Below, in pieces: positions 22,648 through 32,693 of a DNA stretch of 59,056 nt; the stretch's first letter is position 1, and every line of letters starts with the position of its first letter. Source of the DNA: Oribacterium sp. WCC10 (GTDB lineage Bacteria; Bacillota; Clostridia; Lachnospirales; Lachnospiraceae); contig NZ_FOPH01000020.1 of the NCBI RefSeq assembly GCF_900113415.1, positions 1 through 59,056 on the forward strand, read 5' to 3'. Position numbers and translations under genes: made by a program. Under the pieces are notes generated by a model. The model was given only the letters and a program-made list of their open reading frames with translations. It was not told the origin of the DNA and did no database searches.

Positions 22648-25455
22648 TCAATCTGATAACAATTCCGGTATCAGATCGTAATCAAAATAGTCCACCGCCT
22701 TTTTGAGGGCATTAAACCTTTCAGCCTCATCTCCGGGAAATCTGTATCCTTCAAGAGATTCCACGATATTTCCCACACTGTCATAATCAAATGAGGCACA
22801 AAACTCTCTGATATCGGTGTAGGCCTTTTTCATATCCTCCTCTGATATTACAGGCCGTTCATCCTCAACCTCATTTTTTATATCATTTAAAGGCTCAAGT
22901 TCCTTAACAAGTTTCCTGTATTGATCAAGAAGTTCTCCTATCTCCTTTTCAAGAGTGTCCGTATCACCGGCTTCTCCTGCTTTTTCAAGTCTTGCGGCAA
23001 AATCTCCGAGTTTTGCTGCTCCGATCAGGCGTGAAGTACTCTTAAGTGCATGTATTTTAACGGTAGTGTTCTTTATATCTCCCGCAGCCCAGTATTTCTC
23101 GATGTCATCTGTATTCTTTGGCGCAGCGTCAACATACATCTCCAAAGTACCCAAATATGCTTCGCGGTTTCCACAATGTTTCAAACCCGTATCAACATCA
23201 AGTGTCTCTATACCGAAAATGAAATCCGGGATATTGTTATCCTCCTCCCCGTCATCTTTTGATGCAGGAGCAATCTTTTCCTTCGGAATATACTTTAACA
23301 GTATAGCCTCAAGTCTGAAGGGATCAACCGGCTTGGTAATGTAATCATCAAAGCCTGCATTAATATACATTTCCCGCATACCTGAGATGGCATTGGCTGT
23401 AAAACATACCACAGGCGTCCCGGTATTCGGTGTATCCGTGATTTCTTTCATTTCCTTCAGAGTGTCAATACCGTCCTTATCAGGCATCATATGATCCAGG
23501 AATATAACATCATAATGTCTGACCCTGTAAAGTACTATAGCCTCATCTCCGCTGATTGCTGTATCTATCTGAACTTTTGTTCGCTTAAGAAGATTTTCGA
23601 AAACAGAAAGATTGACCTGGGTATCATCAACCACCAAAAGCCTCGCTTCAGGTGCCGTAAATGTCTCCTGATATTTTTTTCTTTCCGAAACATGCTTTCT
23701 GAAGGTTTCCTCGTAATCACCTATTGGAGTCCAATCCTTTACTCCCTGCACAAGCTTAAAGGAGAAAACAGACCCCTTTCCGTATTCGCTTTCCACCTCT
23801 ATATGGCTGCCCATCATGTTTAGAAAGCTCTGTGCAATGCTCATTCCGAGACCGGTTCCTTCTATATTTCTGTTTTTGTTTTCTTCGATACGCTCAAAAG
23901 CCATAAACAGGCGCTTCATGTCCTCAGGCTTAATGCCTATACCCGTATCTCTTACACTTATTATGAGCTTTATGAAATCGGAATCTTCTTCTGTTTTTTC
24001 AAATCCCGCCCTGAAGGTGATGGATCCCTCTTTTGTATATTTAACAGCATTTGAAAGAATATTGGTAATAACCTGTTTTATACGGATTTCGTCTCCGTTT
24101 AGTACCATGGGGATATCTCTGTCCACATCAAGATTTAATACAAGACCCTTATCCTCTGCCTTGCTTTGTACCATGTTCACAAGGTCATTAAGCATTGAAA
24201 CAAAACTGTAATCGACATTGATGATATCCATTTTTCCGGCTTCTATCTTTGAAAAATCAAGTATTTCATTGATAAGTCCCAACAAGGTTTTTCCGGCAGT
24301 CCGGATACTTTCGGAATATACGATAATTTCCTTTTCGTGGCTGTCCCGCAGCACCATTTCATTAAGTCCCAGAATAGCATTCATAGGTGTACGGATATCA
24401 TGAGACATAGTCGACAGGAAATGGGATTTTGCCTCATTAGCCTGGTTGGCCGCCTCCGCTGCCTCTGACAGCTTCCTGTTGTAAATCATGAGTATCAGGT
24501 AATTGAATACAAGCAATATCAGTAAACCAAGTGTTACCATCCCCAGTAACAGCCAGTCAACAACGGTACTCGCTGTAAGCTCCCGTGAAGGTATGTATGC
24601 CAAAAGAAACCATGTATTAAGTGATTTCAAAGGTATATGAGAAATTATACATTCCTCTCCTTTTGAATTGAACATCTTCATGGTTCCCAATTCCGATGTT
24701 ACTTCGTCTACCATCTTCTTATATCCGATGCTGTCCGCATGGTTATAGGACTTATAATACTCGTAGAAATTGGAATTTTTCAGAGATTTGCCGTGAACCA
24801 GATAGTCACCATCACTGTTAATGAGGGAAATCTCCACGCTTTCATACTCACCGTTAAAAAAGACAAGCTTATCTTTAAGGGTGCTTACCGGCTCAACCCT
24901 CATCAAAAGAGCCTTTTTTAATTCTCCTGTGGTTTCATCCAGAACAGACACAAAATTCATGAAAGCAATTGACTGTATCCCATTCTGTGGATTCGTATAT
25001 GCCCTTGTCAGACTTACAACACCGTCTTCGGTACTTATGTTGTTAAGATTTTCAAACAGATTGATATTACGATATGAAACCGAATAATCATCGGTATCTG
25101 TCAATCCCCGGTGAGTTGATATGCCGTTTTTTAAAGGATCATCAGGATATATCAGATGACCGTATATATCGGGCGATATCTTGGCTTTTCTTATGAAAGA
25201 AATTGCTTCCTCTGCAGTCATGGGTGATCCGGCTTCTGCGGATCGATTGATATAATTTGACCATATATCGCAAAGATGCTGCTCATCCAAAAGATAGTTA
25301 GTGACTATCTGTTCTGCGGAGACTGTCATTTTCTCGAAAGCTTCAATAGCACTCTTGTTGCTTTCGTTCATTTTTGTATTGGTATATTGAATTATAAAGA
25401 AGAGTATCAACGCCATTATCACAATGTTGATGGCAATGACCTGCGTTTTTTTCAT
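22648..25455 (-). CDS. Hybrid sensor histidine kinase with REC and Hpt domains
   Basis: 935 residues: TM1 (~5-25), extracellular Cache-type sensor (~30-295), TM2 (~300-325), HisKA with FLSTMSHDIRTPMNAILG (His ~354), HATPase_c (DTGIGI, GTGLGMSIAQ, to ~580), REC (LLVVDDTQVN, FLDHMMPDKDG, ~610-735) and Hpt (KIHALKSTSRLIGAA, ~790-870). Phosphorelay to the HD-GYP regulator two genes on is likely. GGTGAAGGA lies upstream. Confidence 0.95.
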   Translation of the reverse strand: MKKTQVIAINIVIMALILFFIIQYTNTKMNESNKSAIEAFEKMTVSAEQIVTNYLLDEQHLCDIWSNYINRSAEAGSPMTAEEAISFIRKAKISPDIYGHLIYPDDPLKNGISTHRGLTDTDDYSVSYRNINLFENLNNISTEDGVVSLTRAYTNPQNGIQSIAFMNFVSVLDETTGELKKALLMRVEPVSTLKDKLVFFNGEYESVEISLINSDGDYLVHGKSLKNSNFYEYYKSYNHADSIGYKKMVDEVTSELGTMKMFNSKGEECIISHIPLKSLNTWFLLAYIPSRELTASTVVDWLLLGMVTLGLLILLVFNYLILMIYNRKLSEAAEAANQANEAKSHFLSTMSHDIRTPMNAILGLNEMVLRDSHEKEIIVYSESIRTAGKTLLGLINEILDFSKIEAGKMDIINVDYSFVSMLNDLVNMVQSKAEDKGLVLNLDVDRDIPMVLNGDEIRIKQVITNILSNAVKYTKEGSITFRAGFEKTEEDSDFIKLIISVRDTGIGIKPEDMKRLFMAFERIEENKNRNIEGTGLGMSIAQSFLNMMGSHIEVESEYGKGSVFSFKLVQGVKDWTPIGDYEETFRKHVSERKKYQETFTAPEARLLVVDDTQVNLSVFENLLKRTKVQIDTAISGDEAIVLYRVRHYDVIFLDHMMPDKDGIDTLKEMKEITDTPNTGTPVVCFTANAISGMREMYINAGFDDYITKPVDPFRLEAILLKYIPKEKIAPASKDDGEEDNNIPDFIFGIETLDVDTGLKHCGNREAYLGTLEMYVDAAPKNTDDIEKYWAAGDIKNTTVKIHALKSTSRLIGAAKLGDFAARLEKAGEAGDTDTLEKEIGELLDQYRKLVKELEPLNDIKNEVEDERPVISEEDMKKAYTDIREFCASFDYDSVGNIVESLEGYRFPGDEAERFNALKKAVDYFDYDLIPELLSD

Positions 25456-25517
25456 TCCTTCACCTCATCGTCCACCTTGGGAACAGTGTATTTGTCCTTC
25501 TCATTATCATAGTCCAT
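25452..25517 (-). CDS. 21-residue ORF overlapping the kinase start
   Basis: ATG at 25517, acidic peptide whose TGA overlaps the kinase ATG (ATGA). The frame is open upstream for ~35 more codons without a start, so it may be the tail of a lost gene that once ran into the operon. Confidence 0.3.
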   Translation of the reverse strand: MDYDNEKDKYTVPKVDDEVKE

Positions 25518-25754
25518 AACTACCACATGGATACACTGACAATACACCGTGTCTATATTGATATTCGACGGATTATAGTGTTTTATTAAATCATTTGAAC
25601 AACTTATAAAGAAACCTGGTTTTGTCGATAGAGTATAGGGTGGTTTGTGAAAACTTCCTGTGCTTTGTGAAAAAAAGCGTTGAATTTCTTAAGTGCTTTT
25701 CTATGATTCAGATGAAATTTTTTATGGGACCATATCCCGGAAAGGAGTTGCATT

Positions 25755-26814
25755 ATGAGAAAGCGGATTTTAAGTGTAATTGTTGTCTCAATGCTTACAT
25801 CCGCCGCCATCATGAGTGGCTGTGGTACTATGGAGGTACCGGATGTAACTATCACGGTTCAGGAAACAGCTATGAATTCAGCAGATCAGGATACTGCATC
25901 AGAAACTGAAGATACAGACGAGGGAACTTCAAAGCTTACCCTGGAGAAGCTGTCTGAAGCCAACAGTCTTGATAAAATCTTTTCAAATCATAAGAACTGG
26001 GCATCCGAAGTGAAAGTTTCAGAGGATAATTCAAACATGGCTGTTAAGGCATATGGACTCTATGGTTTTAAAGTTTATTCTGAAAACGGAGTAACCTGTT
26101 TTGAATCGGATTTTCTTGATGAAGATGGCGTATCTCACAACCTTCAGAGTTCGATATTTAATGGTGAAACAGATTATTACCTTGACCATGAAGATGATAA
26201 GTTAATGACAGTTGGCTGGTACGTTATGTCTGATGATGAGAAAAAAGACGTCCTTATATCTAAGTATGCTCATCCAGACTGCTTTGTTCCTTTCGTTTAT
26301 ATTGAAGAAGCCGGTGAAACTATTGATTCTATTCAGGATAACGATGATGGAACACTGACTCTTATCACCTTATCTCCCGTCGAAAAAAGCTTCTGAAGTC
26401 ATTAATCTGCCTGCGGAATTGAAGGGTGGCGACGCCAGATATACTTATACCATTGATAAGGACACACTTGAAGTAACAGACATTGTAATTGAGATCGTGG
26501 TCGGTGATGATACTTATGATTTTATGACAGAAAAGATATTCTATGATGTTGAACCGCCTGAAGTTTACGATAACATGTGTGAACTTGTTAACAGTTTCAA
26601 TAATGATCCTCCAAAAAATCCTAAAACCTTAACTGTAATTTATGATCCTGATACAGATGATGAAGAGTCTTTCAGAATCACAGTGGATAGTGATTACCGT
26701 ATCTCTACAACCATCCGTGAAGGCTACAGTTTTTACAAAGATCCTAAAGGTAATGTACCGTTTGAAGGCAGTGACGGAAAAAGTGATGTCACTATGTTTG
26801 CCATAAAAGACTGA
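25755..26814 (+). pseudogene. Secreted lipoprotein, one-base frameshift
   Basis: Signal peptide and lipobox (MSGCG), Asp/Thr-rich linker, then a LolA-like beta domain (WASEVKVSEDNSNMAVKAYG, YTIDKDTLEVTDIVIEIVVG). Frame 1 ends at 26396; the rest (ASEVINLPAELKGGDARYTY to a natural end at 26814) is in another frame. A run of six A at 26383-26388 sits at the break; five A would give one ~353-residue protein. GGAAAGGAG precedes the ATG. Confidence 0.8.
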
Positions 26815-26834
26815 GACTTGAATATGAATTACTC

Positions 26835-27197
26835 TTAAATATAAGCTTTAAGTTTTTCCTTTTGACTAATATTGATTTTCACATAAACCGTGATACAACA
26901 TAACGTATTAATTATTTCAAAATCAATTGGCCTTTCAGATACGATCTCATATTTAACCTCTTCAGACCATGATATACTGTAGTTCTGACAAAAGGGACAG
27001 CGAAGATTACAGCCGTAACTCCCCACGGACAAAATAAGACTTCCCGGCATGAATCTTCTCAGAGGTTTCTTCTCAATCGGATCCAGCGCAACAGAAGTAA
27101 GCATTCCATAATTATCCGCAATCATTTCAAGCAAAGTCTCAGCAAGATGTTTTGTCCTTGATTCACCACGTACACATGCATTTACGAATAAAACCAT
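26835..27197 (-). pseudogene. Chimera: flavoprotein N-terminus joined to a radical SAM fragment
   Basis: Residues 1-23 (VLFVNACVRGESRTKHLAE) are the start of a flavodoxin-like NAD(P)H oxidoreductase. Residues ~25-87 (NYGMLTSVALDPIEKKPLRR, GSYGCNLRCPFCQNYSIS with the CxxxCxxC cluster site) come from an AmmeMemoRadiSam-type radical SAM enzyme. Residues ~90-120 are of unknown origin. Three pieces in one open frame; no complete fold remains. Confidence 0.75.
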
Positions 27198-27209
27198 CCT
27201 GCACTCTTT

Positions 27210-27530
27210 TTATTTAAGTGCTCCGCCGCAATTCGGGCAGAAATTGCTTCCGCTGTTTGGAGTTCCGCAATACGGACAGAACCTGGGAGTACGTGTGCCC
27301 AAAACCTGTTGAGCTGATTCAAGGAGAGCTTTACGTTTCTGTTCATCCTCCCGGATCATTTTCTGTGCTTCTTCCTCGGCGCGTTTACGCTCTTCAGGTG
27401 TCATTCTGGCTAATGTTTCCTGAGCCTGTCTTTGTGCTTCTTCAAGTTTTTTCGCAAGCTGTTCCGGTGTAAGAGCCTTTGCAGCATTTAACTTCGCCAT
27501 CGCTTCTTCATAATTAAAGTTTTCTTCCAT
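27210..27530 (-). CDS. Zinc-ribbon protein with long charged helix
   Basis: ~106 residues. Residues ~10-80 form a coiled coil rich in Ala/Glu/Lys/Gln; the C-terminus is a zinc ribbon (FCPYCGTPNSGSNFCPNCGG). Start at 27530 chosen for GAGGAGG 7 nt upstream. Often such proteins are adaptors; function unknown. Confidence 0.75.
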   Translation of the reverse strand: MEENFNYEEAMAKLNAAKALTPEQLAKKLEEAQRQAQETLARMTPEERKRAEEEAQKMIREDEQKRKALLESAQQVLGTRTPRFCPYCGTPNSGSNFCPNCGGALK

Positions 27531-27631
27531 TTCCATCCTCCTCATATATAATTCCCTATTTTTCGCACTGTATTTCTGTCACACAGATGCAGACTCTAAC
27601 AGTCTGTTTTATATTCCATATCAAGCAACAT

Positions 27632-29524
27632 TTATTCATCAAATCCGATATACAGGCTTTCTTCAGAACCTGTATGGAAATGTACTATTTCTGTTGATCC
27701 GTCGTCTTTGACCAGAGTAGCAGTCAGGATATCATCACTGTAAAAACCGCCATCGTAGGAAAGAGACTCGATCCAGCCATCACGGCAGAAGAATCCATTT
27801 GTATTTACTATGCGTTCTTCTATTCCTGCGTTCCTGTCGGCCTCATAATTTGTGGTAAGAAGTTCGCGTCCATTTATTCTCACACTTAACACATCGTCAT
27901 CAAAATACAATACAACGTCAGCAAGTCGTCCTTCGCCGACATAATCATCTCCTGTAAGAGACTGTGTCCAGTAATACGGCTCCTCCCTTGCAGCTCCATC
28001 ATTGTTTGATGAGCTGCTTTCTTTTCCGGGTATGGACTTCGAGGCATTTTTCTTCCAGATTTCCGCACGCTTAACAGCTGATGCAGGAGCATTGACACTG
28101 CACCCCTCAGGGAAGCTTGGATTTTTCTCATCCTGTCCGTAGTAATCGGCTACAGCTCCGGTAAACTCAGCAGACTTAAGTCCGGAGCAATTAACGAAGG
28201 CATTCGGTCCGATACTGCTTATGCCGCTTCCGAAGGTAACCCCGGTAATGCCGGTACATCCGGTAAATGCGTATTTCCCAACATAATTAAGACCATCCGG
28301 GAATACCAGTTCTCCCGTAAGCCCCTCACATGAAGAAAATGCGCCATCCTTGATATGTGTAAGTGTTTCAGGGAATCCGGCTATGGAAGTAAATCCCTTG
28401 CAGCTCATAAATGCTGAATTACCGATTGAGATAAGTCCAGAAGGAAGCTTTAAGGAACCGGTAAATGCTGTAGCTCCAAAAGCATGGTCGCCGATGACAA
28501 GCAGCGAATCAGGCAGTTCAAGTTCCCCTGTAAGACTCTTACATCCACGGAATGTATCGGAGCAGATATATTTGATGCCTGCCGGAAGCTTCAAAGATGT
28601 GATACTCTCGTCGCCTTCAAATGCATTGTTCTCCATCAGCTTCAGGCTGTCCGGAAGCACCACAGCTCCGGTAAGCCTTCTGCAATAGGATAAGCCGCCG
28701 TTTCCGATATGTTCGAGTCCCCTGGGCAGAGTTAATGTTCCGTCAAAGCCGCAGCCTAAGAAAGCATGGTAATCGATATCCTTAACACTGTCCGGGATCA
28801 CAAGATCACCACTGAAGTTCTCACAACCGTTAAAGCAGGCATACTCAATCTTTTCAATCGAGGACGGCAGCTTCAATTTTCCGTCAAAACCGCATTGGCT
28901 GAAAGCCCAGTCTCCCATAGAAGTCACGGAATCGGGAATGATAAGATCACCTTTTATTTTCCCGGCACTTATAAACGCGCATCTTCCGATGGTTTCGAGG
29001 CCTTCAGGCAGTTCCAGAGTACCTTCCGCATTTTCAAAGTCCGAGAATGCTTCCGGTCCGATCTCCTTCAAAGACTTCGACAGTCTTATACCGGTAAAGC
29101 CCTTGCAGCGTGTGAATGCATAGCCTCCCACTTTCTCCACCGAATCCGGGATCGTAAGCACGCCGGTCAGCTCTTCACAGCCGTAAAACGCGAAATCTCC
29201 TATGGTTTTCAGGGTATCAGGCAGCACAAGTTTACCCTTCAGATTATGGTTTGAATAAAAGGCATTATTCGCAATGGAGGTAATACCCTCGCCGATGATC
29301 AGATTATTGATCTTAAAATCCGACCACATGAATTTCTCCGCCACCATTTCTCCGGTGCCCGAAACAGTGAGAGTCTTCGTTGATTTATCGTAAGTCCAGG
29401 TTATATTCTCACCGCAGGTACCTGTAATACCTTTGGTTTTTTCACCACCTTCGTCATTCGATCCGCATCCCAATATTCCAAACATGATCACAATCCCCAG
29501 CATAATAACCAATAATCGTTTCAT
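27632..29524 (-). CDS. BspA-like LRR_5 surface lipoprotein
   Basis: 630 residues. Signal peptide with lipobox GILGCG. Residues ~45-470 are about sixteen LRR_5 repeats of the type LP..L..IG..AF.GC..L.G, each ~23-25 residues; the C-terminal ~130 residues are a separate beta-rich domain. Displayed on the cell surface; family members bind host or plant ligands. Promoter is in the 230-bp divergent gap to the SDR fragment. Confidence 0.9.
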   Translation of the reverse strand: MKRLLVIMLGIVIMFGILGCGSNDEGGEKTKGITGTCGENITWTYDKSTKTLTVSGTGEMVAEKFMWSDFKINNLIIGEGITSIANNAFYSNHNLKGKLVLPDTLKTIGDFAFYGCEELTGVLTIPDSVEKVGGYAFTRCKGFTGIRLSKSLKEIGPEAFSDFENAEGTLELPEGLETIGRCAFISAGKIKGDLIIPDSVTSMGDWAFSQCGFDGKLKLPSSIEKIEYACFNGCENFSGDLVIPDSVKDIDYHAFLGCGFDGTLTLPRGLEHIGNGGLSYCRRLTGAVVLPDSLKLMENNAFEGDESITSLKLPAGIKYICSDTFRGCKSLTGELELPDSLLVIGDHAFGATAFTGSLKLPSGLISIGNSAFMSCKGFTSIAGFPETLTHIKDGAFSSCEGLTGELVFPDGLNYVGKYAFTGCTGITGVTFGSGISSIGPNAFVNCSGLKSAEFTGAVADYYGQDEKNPSFPEGCSVNAPASAVKRAEIWKKNASKSIPGKESSSSNNDGAAREEPYYWTQSLTGDDYVGEGRLADVVLYFDDDVLSVRINGRELLTTNYEADRNAGIEERIVNTNGFFCRDGWIESLSYDGGFYSDDILTATLVKDDGSTEIVHFHTGSEESLYIGFDE

Positions 29525-29756
29525 CAGTCATCGTTCCTTTCTTTTTCAAGAAACATCATTAAAATTCACTTTGATATCATTCTCCGGGCCTTCAGAAACT
29601 GTACATAATCAACAATACAAATTCATTATATCACCTGAAGATAACTTTAATGGCAAAAATAAAGACAAACGACAGCATTAAACATAACCATTTATTAACA
29701 CATTTGCACAACGTAGTAAAATAAAACAAATTTTTATTGTTCATAAAGGAGATGTT

Positions 29757-30071
29757 ATGTTTGTTGGTGATCCCATCATTCCTTCCTACAATGCTGCCAA
29801 GGGTGGCGTAAATATCCTTACTAAGTCTTCCGCACTGGCTCTTGCCAAGGATGGAATCCGTGTAAATACTGTCAACCCGGGATACATCATCACAGGCATG
29901 GTTAATGAGGATACAATGGGTAAGGAAGGCATTGATTACCTGATTTCCCTTCATCCACTCGGACGTCTCGGTACATCTGAAGAAATCGCACATGGTGTTA
30001 TCTTCCTTATCGAGAACGAGTTCGTTACAGGATTTAACCTTCTTATCGACGGTGGTTACACTGCTCAGTAA
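29757..30071 (+). pseudogene. Short-chain dehydrogenase, C-terminal half only
   Basis: 104 codons beginning at an ATG with a good AAAGGAG site, then FVGDPIIPSYNAAKGG (active-site YxxxK), VNTVNPGYIITGM and the C-terminal LLIDGGYTAQ. The nucleotide-binding half (GxxxGxG) is absent. Start codon and ribosome site are kept while ~140 codons are gone, so this looks like an internal deletion. Not a working enzyme. Confidence 0.8.
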
Positions 30072-30091
30072 AAACGGTAACTTATAAAAAC

Positions 30092-30147
30092 CCCCGGCTC
30101 GATGATGATATGCTACCCTAAGGCAGTACACCATCATCGAGCCGGGG
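30092..30147. terminator. Bidirectional terminator with 16-bp perfect stem
   Basis: CCCCGGCTCGATGATG (30092-30107) pairs with CATCATCGAGCCGGGG (30132-30147). T-runs follow on both strands (TTTTT at 30151 on plus; the AAAAA at 30086 on minus). Confidence 0.9.
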
Positions 30148-30198
30148 TACTTTTTGTATATGGAAGACTTCCATATGTCATAATCCGCTCATCGTAAT

Positions 30199-30786
30199 CT
30201 ATAGAATATTCCCCTTCTTTATATTCTTCTGCAATATTTTATCGGTTACTTCTTCATAAAGCTTTACTGAACCAAGCTTTGTTTTTCTCTGCCGACCATA
30301 AACCTTATCAGCTGTAGCCTTATGTTCTCTCCAATCTCCGCCATCATTACTTTCATTTAGTAGCAGAGGCTGCAGATTATCCATGGCATGAGCAAATCGT
30401 GACTCCGGTGTTTCATAGGCTTCAAACTCGTCAAATAATGAAATAAGTTCCTTTTTCTGGTCTTCGGGCAGAATAGAAAATATTCGTTCCTTAGCCTTAT
30501 CTTCCCTCTCCTTCTGAGTCTTGAGACCTTCTTCATCATAAGCGTAGGTATCACCTGCATCTATTTCCACAACATCGTGGATAAGGCACATAATCATGGT
30601 CTTTGCTATGTCAATAGGTTCATTGGAGTACTCTTTCAGCAGATATGCCATGAGAGCCATATGCCAGGCATGTTCTGCATCATTTTCTTTTCGACCATTT
30701 CCTGACAGGCTGGTCTGCCGGAAAATATTCTTTTCCTTATCGATTTCCAAAGTAAAATCAAGCTGTTTTTTTAAACGTTCATCCAT
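30199..30786 (-). CDS. HD-domain hydrolase (HDDC2/YfbR-like 5'-nucleotidase type)
   Basis: 195 residues. Metal-binding residues of the HD superfamily: NDAEHAWHMALMAYLL (H), MCLIHDVVEIDAGD (HD), and a late D in AHAMDNLQPLLL. These enzymes dephosphorylate deoxynucleoside monophosphates. The start at 30786 overlaps the end of a 50-residue ORF. Complete. Confidence 0.88.
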   Translation of the reverse strand: MDERLKKQLDFTLEIDKEKNIFRQTSLSGNGRKENDAEHAWHMALMAYLLKEYSNEPIDIAKTMIMCLIHDVVEIDAGDTYAYDEEGLKTQKEREDKAKERIFSILPEDQKKELISLFDEFEAYETPESRFAHAMDNLQPLLLNESNDGGDWREHKATADKVYGRQRKTKLGSVKLYEEVTDKILQKNIKKGNIL

Positions 30787-30923
30787 CGATTTATCCCCCT
30801 TTTATATGTTCCAATGATATAGTCATCAAATGTTTTTATCAATGATAGTGTATTCAAAGCATTTCTGTCCATGACATTTCTGTAGCCCTGTCTAAAGTAT
30901 ATATCCGCCAATAAATCAATCAT
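30771..30923 (-). CDS. Small ORF (50 aa) upstream of the HD hydrolase
   Basis: ATG at 30923, 5 nt after the upstream membrane-protein gene, TAA at 30771, overlapping the HD gene start by 16 nt. Mixed helical sequence (FRQGYRNVMDRNALNTLSLI). Unrecognised; spacing suggests a co-transcribed gene or a remnant. Confidence 0.4.
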   Translation of the reverse strand: MIDLLADIYFRQGYRNVMDRNALNTLSLIKTFDDYIIGTYKRGINRWMNV

Positions 30924-30928
30924 TTTGT

Positions 30929-31441
30929 CTAACGTGAAAGGGAAACCAGCGCGAATACCAATAACCAGCCTGCTATAATGATACCTAAAACCAGCTTAAC
31001 GCCCACATCCGGTCTCAGGTCATAGAATTCCATTTTTCCAAAACCGATCAAAGACAAAAGGGCTCCGATTATGATAAGGATCAACGGAAGCATTATTGCA
31101 CACAAAAGAAGAAGGATAGCTCCTGCAAAAAATGCATCCAATCGCAAAAAATCACTGATCATTGAGCTATTCAAAAATCCCATTAGCAAAAAGATGCCTA
31201 CTAATAAAAAGAGAATTCCTGCAAAACGGAACTGACGTCCTTCTTCCCAGTCCAAGAGTCTGTGATTCCATATCCCCGGACGATATTCAAAACCGTGATC
31301 CTTCAGATAATGTTCAATGATAGAAAGAAGCTTGTCTTCATCAAATCCGATATTAGCCCAATCCTTATGATCGACTCTTTTTCTCCAGCGCAAATTCTTC
31401 GGTGCAGAGAGCGAAAAAACAGTTCTGGTCTCCGTGGACAT
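30929..31441 (-). CDS. Uncharacterised membrane protein
   Basis: 170 residues: soluble N-terminus (~1-65) and three hydrophobic segments (FAGILFLLVGIFLLMGFL, FFAGAILLLLCAIMLPLI, VLGIIIAGWLLVFALVSL). The first ~30 residues may belong to a joined fragment, because the opposite strand and another frame here also look coding. Start uncertain. Confidence 0.5.
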   Translation of the reverse strand: MSTETRTVFSLSAPKNLRWRKRVDHKDWANIGFDEDKLLSIIEHYLKDHGFEYRPGIWNHRLLDWEEGRQFRFAGILFLLVGIFLLMGFLNSSMISDFLRLDAFFAGAILLLLCAIMLPLILIIIGALLSLIGFGKMEFYDLRPDVGVKLVLGIIIAGWLLVFALVSLSR

Positions 31442-31968
31442 GGGGGCTTATAAGTATCCCTATAAAGCCAGGTCTCTCCACCACAAAACGTTTTGTCTCT
31501 GCCAAGTACATATGTCACAGAAAAAGAACCGTTTCCTCTGCTGTCAGATCCTTCCGGGATTTGCTGCAGCTTCCAACCGGCAACAATTCTGTTTTTTCAA
31601 ATAGTTACAATAAAGGGATATTAGCTCTTACATCAGCTTCAGCCGGAACAGGTAATTTCCTTGATGATGAGAATTTTGAAGAACTGGAGATTTTTGACCA
31701 GGTCCCAAAAAAAGCTTCCTTCGGTGTATATCTCGATGGTGACAGCATGGAACCGGGATTTAAAAATGAACAGCTTATATGGATAGAGCAGACAGACACT
31801 CTCGAGTCCGGTGATCTGGGACTGTTCTTCCTTGACGGACTTACCTATTTTAAAAAATTTGTCAAAAAGAAGTCCGGAATATTCCTGGTATCCTTAAACC
31901 CAAAGTATAAACCTATACCTGTCAGTGAATACTTGAAAGAAATCATATGTACACCATGGGAGATATAG
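31402..31968 (+). pseudogene. LexA-like S24 repressor C-terminal fragment
   Basis: Only residues ~75-180 are recognisable: SASAGTGNFLDDENFEE (cleavage-site region), VYLDGDSMEPGFKNEQLIW (active Ser) and a Lys-containing YFKKFVKK. This is the protease domain of phage-type XRE/S24 repressors. The DNA-binding domain is missing and the last residues run into the UmuC fragment. Confidence 0.7.
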
Positions 31969-32657
31969 CAGAACGCTCCCAGTGGGATGAAGAATGGTTC
32001 TACAAAAACTTCGGCATCGATGCCGAGATCCTCATCGATCATGCCTGGGGGATAGAGCCTGTCACCATGTATGACATAAAGCACTATAAAAGCGACAGTC
32101 ATTCTCTGTCCAACGGGCAGGTTCTTCCACGTCCGTATAAATACGACGAGGCCTGTGTTGTCCTTATGGAAATGATAGATATACTGTGCTGCGACATGTA
32201 CAAAAAGAACCTTGTCTCTTCGAAATTCACCTGGTGGATCAGCTACGACTACAAGAGTCTGGAATATTTCCCCTATTATGACGGAAGGCTCTCTGTTGAC
32301 TGGTACGGAAGACTTCATCCAGCTCACTCCAACGGCACTGTAAACTTTAGAACCGCTACCAATGTCTCAAAACTTGTCACGGAACTCATTATGCAGGATG
32401 TCAGAAAAAAGAGTGACCACAGGATACTGTTCCGAAGGCTGGGTGTATGCGCATGTGATGTAAAAAATGATGGAGGGATGTACCAGATGGATCTTTTCAC
32501 GGATTATGAAGTCTTGAACAAAGAGCGGCAGATTCATGCAGCACTTCTCGATGTCAGAACAAAATACGGATCTAACGCCATGCTGAAAGGCATGAACCTT
32601 TTAGACGGAGCTACCACAATAGAACGAAATAACCAGATCGGAGGTCATAAAGCATAA
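31947..32657 (+). pseudogene. Y-family DNA polymerase (UmuC-like), C-terminal half
   Basis: 236 codons starting at the little-finger/thumb region (TMGDIA, GIDAEILIDHAWGIEPVT, RPYKYDEACVVLMEMIDIL, NFRTATNVSKL). The palm and catalytic acidic residues are absent. It overlaps the S24 fragment by 22 nt and precedes a small gene that usually follows umuC in Lachnospiraceae. Confidence 0.8.
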
Positions 32658-32693
32658 GTTCCTCCGGTCTGTTAAGAAACCGGAGGAACCACC

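Noticed and set aside
29631-30137. 168-codon minus-strand ORF over the SDR remnant
   Set aside because: It is the antisense of a clear SDR frame and of a terminator.
31303-31518. Minus-strand ORF opposite the S24 fragment
   Set aside because: Some residues look protein-like, but there is no ribosome site and no family; it overlaps better-supported frames.
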